Part shown: piece by piece, positions 53,975-62,722 of the stretch
Layout of the letters: each line of letters begins with the position of its first letter
How positions within the stretch are numbered: the first letter of the stretch is position 1
Assembly (NCBI GenBank): GCA_004295085.1
Contig: SHNF01000009.1
Span: forward strand, 1 to 64,000
Length of the DNA stretch: 64,000 bases
Direction: 5' to 3'
Source of the DNA: Planctomycetota bacterium
GTDB taxonomy: Bacteria > Planctomycetota > UBA1135
Program-made: the position numbers and the translations under genes
The notes under the pieces: model-generated
What the model saw: only the letters and a program-made list of their open reading frames with translations
Told to the model about the DNA's origin: nothing
The model's database searches: none

Positions 53975-55642
53975 ATGCTGCCCGTGCTCCTGCTGCTGCT
54001 CCCCCAGTCCGGCGCGACCTTGCCGGAGCTCATCGCCCAGTACGACGCCGACCAGCGCGCCGTCCGCAGGCTGTATTCCGCGCCGCTGGACCCGGCGCGC
54101 TGGGAGCGAGCGGACCGCTTCCTGGCCGACTGGCTGGCGCGCGTGGACGCGGTCGACTTCGAGGCCCTGGACCCCGCGTCGCGCGTGGACTGGCTGCTGC
54201 TGCGCGGCGAGCTGCTGCACCAGCAGCGTGCGCTGCCGCAGCAGCGCGGGCGCGAAGAGGAAGTGGCGCCGCTGCTGCCGTTCGCGCCGCCGCTGGTGGA
54301 GCTGTGCACGATCCGGGCGCGCCGTGAGCCGGTGGACGCGGCGGCGGCGGCGGGCGTGCTGGCGTCGGCCGTCAAGGCGGTGGCCGACGCCCGCAAGGGC
54401 TTCGAGAGCGAAAAGCCGGTGGTCACCGCCGCTCTGGCCGGGCGCGCCGCGGAGCGCGCGGAGGGGCTGCGCGGCGCCCTGGAGGACTGGTACGAGTTCT
54501 CCGCCGAATACGACCCGCAGTTCACCTGGTGGGTGCGGCAGCCTTGGGAGCAGCTGGCGAAGTCGCTGGCGGAGTACGCCCGCTTCCTGCGCGAGACGAT
54601 CGGCGGGCTGAAGCCCGACGATGCGGACCAGCTCGTCGGCGATCCGATCGGCCGTGAGGCCCTGCTGGAAGCGCTGGCGCACGAGCGTATCCCGTACACG
54701 CCCGAGGAGCTGGTCCAGATCGCCGAGCGCGAGCACGAGTGGTGCCTGGTGGAGCTGCGCAAGGCGGCGGCGGACATGGGACTCGGCCAGGACTGGCACG
54801 AGGCCCTGGAACGGGTCAAGGGGGACTTCGTCGCGCCGGGCGAGCAGCCGCAGTTGATCCGGCGCCTGGCGGAGGAGGCGACGCGCTACGTCACCGAGCA
54901 TGACCTGGTCACCGTTCCGCCCCTGTGCGCGGAGGCCTGGCGCATGCAGATGATGTCGGCGGAGCGCCAGAAGCTGAATCCGTACTTCACCGGCGGCGAG
55001 GTCATCAGCATCTCGTTTCCGACGGCCGGGATGGAGCACGAGGACAAGCTCATGAGCCTGCGCGGCAACAACGTGCACTTCTGCCGGGCCACGGTGCACC
55101 ACGAGTTGATTCCCGGGCATCACCTGCAGGGGTTCCAGGCGGATCGCTGGCGCCCGTGGCGGCAGACCTTCGGCACCGCCTTCCTGGTGGAAGGCTGGGC
55201 CCTGTACTGGGAGATGCTGCTGTGGGACCGCGGCTTCTTCCAGTCGCCGGAGGACCGCGTGGGCGCGCTGTTCTGGCGCAATCACCGCACCGCCCGCATC
55301 GTGTTCTCGCTGAACTTCCATCTCGGCAACTGGACCCCGCAGCAGTGCGTGGATTACCTGGTGGACGAGGTCGGACACGAGCGCCGCGGCGCCGAGGCGG
55401 AGGTGCGCCGCTCCATCCAGGGCGGCTACGGGCCGCTGTACCAGTGCGCGTACATGCTGGGCGGGCTGCAGCTGCGCTCCCTGCGCGGCGAGCTGGTGGA
55501 GGGCGGAGGCATGGGCGAGCGCGAGTTCCACGACGCCGTGCTGCGCGAGAACGCCATCCCGGTCGAGCTGATCCGGGCCGCGCTCTCGGGCCTGCCGCTG
55601 GAGCGCGAGCTTCCCGTGGCCTGGCGCTTCTATCCGCTCTGA
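53975..55642 (+). CDS. DUF885-family exported metallopeptidase-like protein
   Basis: 555 residues with an N-terminal signal (MLPVLLLLLPQSGAT). The zinc motif HHELIPGHHLQ is at about residue 376-386, followed by FLVEGWALYWEMLLWDRGF, which supplies the third (Glu) ligand. Family members are M3/M32-like helical peptidases whose substrates are poorly known. TAGGAT lies 14 nt upstream of the ATG. It follows the GNAT gene divergently and precedes lemA tail to tail. Confidence 0.85.
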   Translation: MLPVLLLLLPQSGATLPELIAQYDADQRAVRRLYSAPLDPARWERADRFLADWLARVDAVDFEALDPASRVDWLLLRGELLHQQRALPQQRGREEEVAPLLPFAPPLVELCTIRARREPVDAAAAAGVLASAVKAVADARKGFESEKPVVTAALAGRAAERAEGLRGALEDWYEFSAEYDPQFTWWVRQPWEQLAKSLAEYARFLRETIGGLKPDDADQLVGDPIGREALLEALAHERIPYTPEELVQIAEREHEWCLVELRKAAADMGLGQDWHEALERVKGDFVAPGEQPQLIRRLAEEATRYVTEHDLVTVPPLCAEAWRMQMMSAERQKLNPYFTGGEVISISFPTAGMEHEDKLMSLRGNNVHFCRATVHHELIPGHHLQGFQADRWRPWRQTFGTAFLVEGWALYWEMLLWDRGFFQSPEDRVGALFWRNHRTARIVFSLNFHLGNWTPQQCVDYLVDEVGHERRGAEAEVRRSIQGGYGPLYQCAYMLGGLQLRSLRGELVEGGGMGEREFHDAVLRENAIPVELIRAALSGLPLERELPVAWRFYPL

Positions 55643-55669
55643 CCGGCGCGCCGCGCCGGCGCGCGCGGC

Positions 55670-56221
55670 CTAGAACTCGACCTTGGGAGCCTGGCGGGCC
55701 TCCGGCACTTCCAGGTCGAAGAACTCCTTCGGTCCGAACTGGAACAGGCCGGCGACCACGTTGCCGGGGAACTGCTGGATCTTGGTGTTGTTCTCGCGCA
55801 CGTTGCCGTTGTAGAAGCGCAGCGCGGCCTGGATGCGGTCCTCGGTGTTGCCCAGCTCCTTCTGCAGCTCCAGGAAGTTGCTGCTGGCCTTCAGCTCCGG
55901 GTACGCCTCCATGCGCACCATGAGCTGGCCCAGGACGCGCTGCAGCTCGCTCTCGTCGCGCGCCTGCGCGCTGGGCGGCCCGGTGTTGGCGGCCGCGCGC
56001 TCGCGCAGGAGGACCAGCTTCTCCAGCAGCTCGCGCTCGTGCTTGGCGTAGCCCTTGACCGTGTTCACGAGGTTGGGGATCAGGTCGTAACGCCGCTTCA
56101 GCTCGGTCTGCACGTTCGACCAGGCCTCGTCCACGTGCTGGCGGACGGCGACCAGGCTGTTGTACATCGCGATGCACCAGGCGACGAGCAGGGCGACGGC
56201 GGCGAGCAGGATCCAGATCAT
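55670..56221 (-). CDS. lemA: LemA family membrane protein
   Basis: 183 residues from the ATG at 56221. One N-terminal transmembrane helix (MIWILLAAVALLVAWCIAMYNSLV) precedes the LemA helical domain (VRQHVDEAWSNVQTELKRRYDLIPNLVNTVKGYAKHE, GNTEDRIQAALRFYNGNVRENNTKIQQFPGN) ending in VEF. The next upstream ATG (56230) overlaps a TAGGAT hexamer that stands exactly 7 nt before the preferred start, so 56221 is chosen. Role unclear; often found beside a TPM or other membrane partner, here beside a second transmembrane gene. Confidence 0.9.
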   Translation of the reverse strand: MIWILLAAVALLVAWCIAMYNSLVAVRQHVDEAWSNVQTELKRRYDLIPNLVNTVKGYAKHERELLEKLVLLRERAAANTGPPSAQARDESELQRVLGQLMVRMEAYPELKASSNFLELQKELGNTEDRIQAALRFYNGNVRENNTKIQQFPGNVVAGLFQFGPKEFFDLEVPEARQAPKVEF

Positions 56222-56228
56222 GGATGGC

Positions 56229-56234
56229 ATCCTA
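56229..56234 (-). promoter_or_regulatory. -10 element of lemA (decides its start)
   Basis: TAGGAT on the minus strand, 7 nt before ATG 56221. The alternative ATG at 56230 lies within the hexamer itself and cannot be on the transcript. Confidence 0.5.
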
Positions 56235-56245
56235 GTTGAGGGGGC

Positions 56246-56920
56246 TCAGTGTGACGGCGCGGCCAGGCTCGCGTCCCGCAGCAGGTACGCCGGGATGAGC
56301 GCGCGGATCGCGTCCACGCGCTCCAGCTTGCCCTCCACGTCCCGCAGCGCGAGCTTGCCGCCGTCCAGCAGGGCCAGGACGTCGCCATCCACTTCGAGGG
56401 CGACGTCGCGGTGCGCCAGCAGGTACTCCATCATGCGCGGGTGGCAGAAGTCGTAAGCGAACCTCTTGTTCCGGCTGCGTACGCGGAAGGCGCGCGAGAA
56501 TTCGACGGACTCGAAGTCGATGTCGTCGGAGAGCGCCTGGAAGAAGCGCTCCAGGAAGCCCTCCGGGGCCAGCAGCAGCTCGGGAAAGGGACGCTCCAGC
56601 GCCACGGTAACCACGTTCAGGTGGTGATGGCAGGTGTGCTTGCCGTCGCTGGTCTCGTAGTGGAAGCTGAACGCCGTGGCGCGCCCGCCGTTCCACGGAC
56701 CTTCCAGCAGGTCGAAGGCGTAGCGGTTGCCACCCTGGCGCAGGCGCTCCAGGAACGCGTGGCGCGCCGCCCACGCCCGGTCCTTCCCGGGGCGGTAGCT
56801 CCAGCCGCGCGCCGCCGCCCAGCGGCGGAAGGCCTCCCGGCGCGCCTGCTCGGCCCTCCACGCCAGGTAGATCAGGCCGCCGGCGGCGAGCGCGAAGCCC
56901 AGGACCCAGAGCGCTTCCAC
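56246..56920 (-). CDS. Membrane-anchored protein of unknown function
   Basis: 224 residues from a GTG at 56920. One N-terminal transmembrane helix (VEALWVLGFALAAGGLIYLAW) is followed by a soluble domain with RAFRRWAAARGWSYRPGKDRAW-like start (AFRRWAAARGWSYRPG), NRYAFDLLEGPWNGGRATAFSFHYET, and FESVEFSRAFRVRSRNKRFAYDFCHPRMMEYLL. This resembles a small family of bacterial membrane proteins often near lemA; no function is known. Its start lies 3 bp past the CobW stop, suggesting co-transcription. Confidence 0.65.
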   Translation of the reverse strand: MEALWVLGFALAAGGLIYLAWRAEQARREAFRRWAAARGWSYRPGKDRAWAARHAFLERLRQGGNRYAFDLLEGPWNGGRATAFSFHYETSDGKHTCHHHLNVVTVALERPFPELLLAPEGFLERFFQALSDDIDFESVEFSRAFRVRSRNKRFAYDFCHPRMMEYLLAHRDVALEVDGDVLALLDGGKLALRDVEGKLERVDAIRALIPAYLLRDASLAAPSH

Positions 56921-56922
56921 GC

Positions 56923-57882
56923 TCAGAGGATGCGGTCCAGCATCCGGCCGCCGGGGCGGCAGCGCTCCAGATCGCGCAGGATCCGGGCCTCGTGACGGCG
57001 CCCGTCGCGGCCGATGAAGACGCCCTGGTTGGCCGGCGGCTCGCCGGCTGCCGGCAGCGGGAACGGCTGGATGTCGGCGCGCCCGCACACCGAGCTGAAC
57101 AGCACCGGGTCGGCCTCGCCGGCGAAGCGCACGATGCCCTTGGCGCGGATCAGGTCGCGCGGCAGGCGCCGCAGCAGGCGCTCGAAACGGGAGCGCAGCA
57201 GCACTTCGCCGGGCGCGCCCCGGAACGTGAAGGCCTCGATCCGGTCCGCTTCCAGGTGGCCGTGCCCGCCGGCGTGGACCTGGCTGCGGATGCGTCCGAC
57301 GCTGGTCGCGAACAGCAGGTCGGTGTCCACCTGGCCGTAGCGCGTGCGCCGGCGCTGCGCCCGGCCGTTCAAGCGGTCCAGCGCCGCCTCGACCCGCGCC
57401 AGCTCCTGTTCCGTCACCAGGTCGGTCTTGTTGATCACCAGGAAATCGGCCTCCTCCACCTGGTGCACCGCCGCCGCGCTCTCCTCCAGGGAGCGCAGCA
57501 CGTTGGCGGCGTCCACCACGGTGATGATCGCGTCCAGGTTCAGGCCCGCGTCCCGCACCTGGCCGGCCACCGGCCCCGGATCGGCCAGGCCCGTGGTCTC
57601 GATGATGATGAGGTGCGGCCGCGAGGTCTGCACGATCTCGCGCACGGCCAGCGAGAACTGGCCCGAGATGGAGCAGCAGATGCAGCCGGAGCTGAGCTCC
57701 ACCATCCTCTCGACCGACTTCAGGCCGGTGATCACCTTGCCGTCGATGCCGACGTCGCCGATCTCGTTCATGACGATGGCGACGCGCCGGCCGTCCAGGC
57801 CGTGCTGCAGCACGTGGCGCAGCAGCGTGGTCTTGCCGCTGCCCAGGAAGCCGGTGAGGACGTCCACCGCGACGCCGGTCAT
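56923..57882 (-). CDS. CobW/P47K-family GTPase (metallochaperone-like)
   Basis: 319 residues. Walker A GFLGSGKTT (11-19), the metal-binding GCICCSI (Cys67, 69, 70), ETTGLADPGPV and NKTDLVTE (G4), then the C-terminal CobW_C domain with DIQPFPL. Such proteins load zinc, cobalt or nickel into clients using GTP; here the client is unknown. The ATG at 57882 follows TAGAAT by 7 nt. It is divergent from the DUF454 gene. Confidence 0.9.
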   Translation of the reverse strand: MTGVAVDVLTGFLGSGKTTLLRHVLQHGLDGRRVAIVMNEIGDVGIDGKVITGLKSVERMVELSSGCICCSISGQFSLAVREIVQTSRPHLIIIETTGLADPGPVAGQVRDAGLNLDAIITVVDAANVLRSLEESAAAVHQVEEADFLVINKTDLVTEQELARVEAALDRLNGRAQRRRTRYGQVDTDLLFATSVGRIRSQVHAGGHGHLEADRIEAFTFRGAPGEVLLRSRFERLLRRLPRDLIRAKGIVRFAGEADPVLFSSVCGRADIQPFPLPAAGEPPANQGVFIGRDGRRHEARILRDLERCRPGGRMLDRIL

Positions 57883-57889
57883 TCCCCGG

Positions 57890-57895
57890 ATTCTA
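57890..57895 (-). promoter_or_regulatory. -10 element of the CobW gene (leaderless)
   Basis: TAGAAT on the minus strand, 7 nt before the ATG at 57882. A CACAAT hexamer on the plus strand (57916-57921) serves the divergent gene. Confidence 0.55.
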
Positions 57896-57930
57896 GTCGC
57901 ACAGGCCGACGCGGGCACAATCCTCCGGCC

Positions 57931-58332
57931 TTGCGCCTCCACCGACCGCTCCTGCTGGCGTGCGGAATCGCCTGCGTGCTCCTGGCCGTCCTTGGCGTGT
58001 TCGTGCCGCTGCTGCCGACCACGCCCTTCCTGCTGCTCGCCGCCTGGTGCTTCGCCCGCAGCTCGGAGCGCCTGCACCGCTGGCTGCTGGCGCAGCCGAC
58101 CTTCGGGCCGCTGATCCGCGACTGGGAGCAGCACCACGCCATCCGCCTGCGCGTGAAGCTGACGGCGACGCTGCTGATCGTGGTCCTGCTGTCCTACCCC
58201 CTGCTGTTCCTGGACTTCGCTCCGGCGCTGAAGGCCGCCGCCGCCGGGTCGGTGGCCGCGGTCCTGCTGTTCCTCTGGACCCGCCCCTCCGCGCCGCCGG
58301 GACCGGACGCCTCCGGGCCCGGGAGCTCCTAG
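57931..58332 (+). CDS. DUF454 (YbaN-type) inner-membrane protein
   Basis: 133 residues from a TTG at 57931. Hydrophobic helices (LLACGIACVLLAVLGVFVPLLPTTPFLLLAAWCFARSS, LTATLLIVVLLSYPLLFL and AGSVAAVLLFLW) with the LPTTPF-AAWCFARSS motif define the family. Function unknown. CACAAT ends 9 nt before the start. Confidence 0.85.
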   Translation: MRLHRPLLLACGIACVLLAVLGVFVPLLPTTPFLLLAAWCFARSSERLHRWLLAQPTFGPLIRDWEQHHAIRLRVKLTATLLIVVLLSYPLLFLDFAPALKAAAAGSVAAVLLFLWTRPSAPPGPDASGPGSS

Positions 58333-58424
58333 GATGGGCGCTTCCTCACGCGCAGGAGTCTCCTCCACGTGAGCCACCTGCCGCCTGCAAGCGTGCGCGT
58401 CCGCATCCTTCCCGAGAGAAAACC

Positions 58425-58907
58425 ATGGCCACCAAGAAACGCGCCTCCGACAGCGCCGGGCCGGATCAATCCGCCGTGCAGTCCCACCTCAACTCCATCC
58501 TCGAGATGGAGCTGGCCGGCGTCGTGCGTTACACGCACTACTCGCTGATGATCTACGGCTACAACCGGATCCCGATCGTTTCGTGGCTGCGGAAGCGCGC
58601 CGAGGAGTCGCTGCAGCACGCGCAGCAGGCCGGCGAGCTGATCACGCACCTCGGCGGACACCCCTCGCTCGCGATCGGGCCGCTGCTCGAGACCCACCGC
58701 CACGACATCGGCGACATCCTGCGCGAGATCCTGGAGCACGAGCGCGCGGCCACGCAGCACTACCGCGAGTTGCTGGCGCTGGTCCAGGGCAAGTCCGTGC
58801 TGCTGGAGGAGTACGCGCGCAACATGGTCCACACCGAGGAGCTCGACCTGGGCGAGGTGGACAAGATGCTGCGCCGCCCCGGCGCCCTGGGCAGCGCCGC
58901 CGAGTAA
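58425..58907 (+). CDS. Bacterioferritin-like / ferritin-fold protein
   Basis: 160 residues forming a four-helix bundle: HLNSILEMELAGVVRYTHYSLMIYG, RAEESLQHAQQAGELITHLGG and ILEHERAATQHYRELL provide the Glu/His iron ligands (E-xx-H spacing) of bacterioferritins. The ATG at 58425 follows GAGAGAA. It stores or detoxifies iron, or protects DNA as some relatives do. The CobW and RND metal genes in the window suggest metal stress handling, but no operon link is seen. Confidence 0.85.
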   Translation: MATKKRASDSAGPDQSAVQSHLNSILEMELAGVVRYTHYSLMIYGYNRIPIVSWLRKRAEESLQHAQQAGELITHLGGHPSLAIGPLLETHRHDIGDILREILEHERAATQHYRELLALVQGKSVLLEEYARNMVHTEELDLGEVDKMLRRPGALGSAAE

Positions 58908-58981
58908 GGCGATCCCGATCCCGTGCGCCGCCGGCCCGGAGGCGCGCGTGTTGCCGGTTTCCTGGTATTCTGGCCCTCCTC

Positions 58982-61105
58982 ATGCATCTGCTATCCCTTT
59001 GCATCTGGATGCTTGCAACTCAGGACCGCGGAACGGGGGAGTTTCGTGCCGGATTGGAGGAAGTGCACACGCTGATGGAGCGCGAGCGCTATGCCGACGC
59101 TCACGAGCGCCTGATGCTGTTGCTGGCCGCACATACGGACCAGCCCTATGCCCGGGCGCAGCGGGCGGAGATCGAGGAAGACTTGCGACGTATCCTGTTC
59201 TGGCAGGAGTATGAGCCTCCGAAGGCGCAGGACCTGGTGTCCGGAAAGCTATTGAAGTACGACGAGCGCCAGGGCGACTTCCAGATCCGCTACGGGCCCG
59301 AGCAGCTGGACGACTTCCTGAGCGAAGGCGACGTCATGGTGCATCCTGTCGCATTCACCGGCTACTACCGCGTGGAGATCGAGCTGACCAGTTATCCCGC
59401 CGTTCCGCCGGCGTTCTTCCTGGACCTGGGCAATGCTTCCACGTACGCGCTGTCCTTCGGGCGCGAGTCCGACAGCCGTGGCTACTACCGGGCGCAGCTC
59501 AGCAGCGTCTCGGGCCAGGTCAACCGGCTCCTGGACGAGCAGGAGAGCGTGCCCATCGAAGCCGGCAAGCCTTGTCGGCTGGAGATCCGCGTAGGCGATG
59601 GCCTGATCACCGGCCACGCCAACGGCAAGCGTATCCTGCAAGGTGCGCGCACGGGCGAGCACGGGCGATTCGGCTTCAGCGCCTTCGCGCGGGGCGAGCT
59701 GCGCCGGATCGAGATCGAGGGCCAAGTCTCTCCAACGTGGATGCAGAACCTGCGCGACGCCGCGCTGCAGGAGGCCCGGCTGGAGTTCGACCGGGATTTC
59801 CAGCCTGAGCGGCACCTGCCTGCGTGGCTGCTCGTGGCGTCCGGCTCGGAGGCGCCGGGGGAAGCGGCGGGCGTGCTGCTCCCCGGCTCCGATCAGAGCG
59901 ATCCCGGAACGGCGTGGCGGGCAGTCCTGCACATGCTGGAAGAGGGAGCGCGCGAGGCAGCGCTGAGCTACCTCCAGACGCTCTCGGCTCAGGATCTGCG
60001 GCCTGTCCTGCGCGACCTGCTCCTGGCGCGCGTGTACCGCGACCTTGGCAAGCCCGCGCTGGCGCTACAGTGCTGCCGGCGGGTGTGCCAAGCGGATCCG
60101 AGCTTCCTCGAGACCCGGTTGATGGAGGCTGCGCTGTTGTGGGAGCTGGATCAACCGGACGAAGCGCGCGGCCGGATGGAGAGCGCGGCGCGCGACTTCC
60201 CGGCCAGCGTCGAAGCGGCCACTGCGCACGTCGCCGCACTGCTGCGTGCCGGGCGCATGGACGAAGCACGCCGCTTCGTGGACGCCGCCGGCGGCGACCC
60301 GCAACGGGCGGCGGCCGTGCTGGACCTGCAGCGGATGCTCGCGCACACCGACAAGGGCCCGGCCTGGACCAAGCCGTACCGCCACCAGACCAAACACTAC
60401 CTCGTCAGCTCGGACATCGACCTGAATCTGTGCCGGGAAGCGGGCAAGGTGCTCGAAGACAGCTATCTGGCGTTCACGCGCCACCTGCGGCCCGTGCCGG
60501 ACGCGGATCAGCGCCGGTTCCGCGCCTATCTGTTCAGCGGCCAGGACGGCTACTTGCGCTACTCGCGGGACGCGCTGGGTGGCGCCCATGGCGGCAGCGC
60601 CGGATTGTACAGCCCGGTCTTCAAGCAGTTGCTGATCTGGAATCTGCCCGATCGAGACGCCATGTTCCGGACCATCCGCCACGAGGCCTTCCACCAGTAC
60701 CTGGACCGTCTGGCGCCGGACGCGCCTATCTGGCTGAACGAAGGCTTGGCGGAGTACTACGAGATCGCGGACTACGTCGACGGGCAATGGCGCGAGGGCC
60801 AAGTGCACTTCGCGTACCGCGAGCGGCTGCTCGGCTCTCCCATGCTCGAGCTGCAGCACTTCGTAGCTCTCGATCGCGGCAGCTTCTATGCGCCGGCGGA
60901 CGTCGAGCAGAACTACGCCCAGGCCTGGGGCTTCGTGCACTTTCTGCGCCACGGCGGCAAGGCGCAGCAACAGTTGTTCGATCGTCTGTTCGACAGCCTG
61001 GTTGCCGGAAGTCCAGCCCGCGGCGCCGTCCAGGCGCAGTTCGCCGGAACGGACTTCGCGCGCATGCAGAAGGACCTGGAGCTGCACTTGCTGCGCATGC
61101 GCTGA
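58982..61105 (+). CDS. DUF1570-type metallopeptidase-like protein with TPR repeats
   Basis: 707 residues with a short N-terminal signal (MHLLSLCIWMLATQ). An N-terminal beta domain is followed by tetratricopeptide-like helices (residues ~340-470, LLARVYRDLGKPALALQCCRRVCQADPSFLETRLMEAALL) and a zincin-like C-terminal domain with HEAFHQYL (about residues 566-573) and NEGLAEYYE, the glutamate ligand. This layout is typical of planctomycete DUF1570 proteins. Start chosen at 58982; TATTCT ends 10 nt upstream. Substrate unknown. Confidence 0.85.
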   Translation: MHLLSLCIWMLATQDRGTGEFRAGLEEVHTLMERERYADAHERLMLLLAAHTDQPYARAQRAEIEEDLRRILFWQEYEPPKAQDLVSGKLLKYDERQGDFQIRYGPEQLDDFLSEGDVMVHPVAFTGYYRVEIELTSYPAVPPAFFLDLGNASTYALSFGRESDSRGYYRAQLSSVSGQVNRLLDEQESVPIEAGKPCRLEIRVGDGLITGHANGKRILQGARTGEHGRFGFSAFARGELRRIEIEGQVSPTWMQNLRDAALQEARLEFDRDFQPERHLPAWLLVASGSEAPGEAAGVLLPGSDQSDPGTAWRAVLHMLEEGAREAALSYLQTLSAQDLRPVLRDLLLARVYRDLGKPALALQCCRRVCQADPSFLETRLMEAALLWELDQPDEARGRMESAARDFPASVEAATAHVAALLRAGRMDEARRFVDAAGGDPQRAAAVLDLQRMLAHTDKGPAWTKPYRHQTKHYLVSSDIDLNLCREAGKVLEDSYLAFTRHLRPVPDADQRRFRAYLFSGQDGYLRYSRDALGGAHGGSAGLYSPVFKQLLIWNLPDRDAMFRTIRHEAFHQYLDRLAPDAPIWLNEGLAEYYEIADYVDGQWREGQVHFAYRERLLGSPMLELQHFVALDRGSFYAPADVEQNYAQAWGFVHFLRHGGKAQQQLFDRLFDSLVAGSPARGAVQAQFAGTDFARMQKDLELHLLRMR

Positions 61106-61264
61106 CGGCGGGCGTCCAGACCGAATCCGCGCAGTACGGGGCGGGCGGCGCGCCGCTCGTGCAGGATCCCGGCCTGGCTGGACGTTGTGCTATGCTGGCG
61201 CTGGGTCGGTCCCTGCGCCGTCTCATTGCCCTTTTCCCATCCTGGTTTGAAAGAGGCTCCTTCC

Positions 61265-62122
61265 ATGCATGCCCAACAATGGATGATTCGAGCGGCGCTC
61301 GCCAGCGGTGTCGCGGTTCTCGCTGCAGCCCTCGTCCCGGCCGGCGGCAGCGCCGCGCAGGCGTCGTACCAGCCAGCAGCGCCTGCCGCCTTTGCCAGTT
61401 ATCTGCAGCAGCCCTCCGAGGCGCCCTGGTCATCGAGCACCGGAGGCGGCAGTGGCCGCAACCACCTGCCTACCTCGGTGATGCCCAATGGCATCATCGG
61501 CCTGCGCTGCTCGGTGGATCCTTCGGATATCGGCACCCCGCCCACCTGCTCCACCGCCACCACCGGCATCCAGTGCTCGGCGCACTGCGACAACCTCCAG
61601 TTCTGCTCGGCCTTCCCCTTCGCGGCCGGCACCGCGGCGGCGTGCTCCACACTGGGCGGCAGCCAGCTCCGCTGCTCTGTGCTGCAGCCGAACATCAACT
61701 TCGCCGGGCCTTCCATGTGCAGCGTCTTCGGCGACGCCACCGGTGTGGCCGTGAACTGCTCGGTCCTGGGCAACGGCTTCAAGCAGGGGTGTTCGGCGCA
61801 GAACGGGGCGACGGTGGCCGGCAACCAGTGCTCGACCAACAACCTCACTGGCCTCACGGGCGGCGTCATGCGATGCTCCGTGCTCGGTGGTGGACCGACT
61901 ATCCGGAAGCGCTGCTCGGTGGCCGACCCGGTCCTTGCGGGTCAGGTGCCCAAGCAGTGTTCGGTGTTCATCGCCGCCAGCAGCTGCTCTGTGCGGGCGC
62001 CAAACCGGAGCTTCTGCACCAACTTCTTGCCGGCCCCGGCCGGCACCTGCAGCGCCTTCGTGGCCGGCTCCACCTGCAGCGTCATCAACGGCACCAGCGG
62101 CAGCTTCTGCAAGTGGCCCTAA
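61265..62122 (+). CDS. Exported cysteine-rich protein with Cys-Ser repeat
   Basis: 285 residues. A signal peptide (~1-33, RAALASGVAVLAAALVPAGGSAAQA) precedes a linker and then 19 Cys in about 200 residues, 16 of which are followed by Ser and then Val, Thr or Ala (CSV, CST, CSA). Spacing is about 8-15 residues, with Phe, Leu or Asn-Gly patches between. I recognise no family. Even spacing of paired Cys suggests a disulfide-rich, fibrous or wall-type extracellular protein. TATGCT at 61191-61196 could be the -10, giving a ~65-nt leader. The next gene is a tRNA. Confidence 0.75.
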   Translation: MHAQQWMIRAALASGVAVLAAALVPAGGSAAQASYQPAAPAAFASYLQQPSEAPWSSSTGGGSGRNHLPTSVMPNGIIGLRCSVDPSDIGTPPTCSTATTGIQCSAHCDNLQFCSAFPFAAGTAAACSTLGGSQLRCSVLQPNINFAGPSMCSVFGDATGVAVNCSVLGNGFKQGCSAQNGATVAGNQCSTNNLTGLTGGVMRCSVLGGGPTIRKRCSVADPVLAGQVPKQCSVFIAASSCSVRAPNRSFCTNFLPAPAGTCSAFVAGSTCSVINGTSGSFCKWP

Positions 62123-62150
62123 GCTTGGGTTGACGGGCCAGGACTTGCGA

Positions 62151-62226
62151 TGGAGCGGGCGACGGGATTCGAACCCGCGACATGCAGCATGGGAAGCTGC
62201 CACTCTACCAACTGAGTTACGCCCGC
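62151..62226 (-). tRNA. tRNA-Gly (anticodon CCC)
   Basis: Minus-strand cloverleaf: acceptor GCGGGCG/CGCCCGC, anticodon stem GCAGC/GCTGC with loop TTCCCAT, T-arm GCGGG-TTCGAAT-CCCGT, encoded CCA end, 76 nt. The plus-strand translations across it are artefacts. Confidence 0.95.
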
Positions 62227-62248
62227 CCGGCGCAGCGGCGGATTCTAG

Positions 62249-62551
62249 CTAGCGCCAGCGGTCGTCCAGGGGGGCGTCAGGGCCGGATTCGCCGCCGCCG
62301 TCCTGCTTCACCTTGTCCTGGGCCTTGCGGAACAGGTCTTCCAGCTCCTGCTTGCGCTTGCGCTCCGCCTCCAAGGCGGCCGAGAAGCTGTCGGCGGCCT
62401 TGGAGCTGCGTTCCTGGACGCGGCTGACCACCTCTGACAGGTCCTTGGCCCTGGGCTTGTCGCTGGAGGCAAAGACCTTGCCGCTGCGGGCGTCCACTCG
62501 CAGGTGGGCGCCGCAGCAAGGGCATTGGACCTGGAGTTCCTTGGCGGTCAT
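62249..62551 (-). CDS. Zinc-ribbon coiled-coil protein
   Basis: 100 residues. VQCPCCGAHLRVDARSGKVF is a zinc-ribbon half with a C-x-C-C pattern, then a long helical region (SEVVSRVQERSSKAADSFSAALEAERKRKQELEDLFRKAQDKVKQ) predicted as a coiled coil. Function unknown. TAACCT ends 6 nt before the ATG. Confidence 0.7.
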   Translation of the reverse strand: MTAKELQVQCPCCGAHLRVDARSGKVFASSDKPRAKDLSEVVSRVQERSSKAADSFSAALEAERKRKQELEDLFRKAQDKVKQDGGGESGPDAPLDDRWR

Positions 62552-62557
62552 CCCGGC

Positions 62558-62563
62558 AGGTTA
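62558..62563 (-). promoter_or_regulatory. -10 element of the Zn-ribbon gene (leaderless)
   Basis: TAACCT on the minus strand, 6 nt before the ATG at 62551, with no Shine-Dalgarno. Confidence 0.45.
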
Positions 62564-62722
62564 ACACGTGGAAAAAGCTGTGGAGAAGCGGGAACAAACG
62601 GGGGATTAGCCCCATCGCACGATGATCAGCAACACAGGGGCGGCGCCGGAGCAGCCGGCGATCGCTCCCAGGGGTAGCTCAGGTCGCCTTTGAGGATTCA
62701 TCCAGGGGGCAGGCGGCAGGAG

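Noticed and set aside
61887-62252. Plus-strand frame through tRNA-Gly
   Set aside because: The peptide RRDSNPRHAAWEAATLPTE is the well-known translation of a tRNA gene, not a protein.
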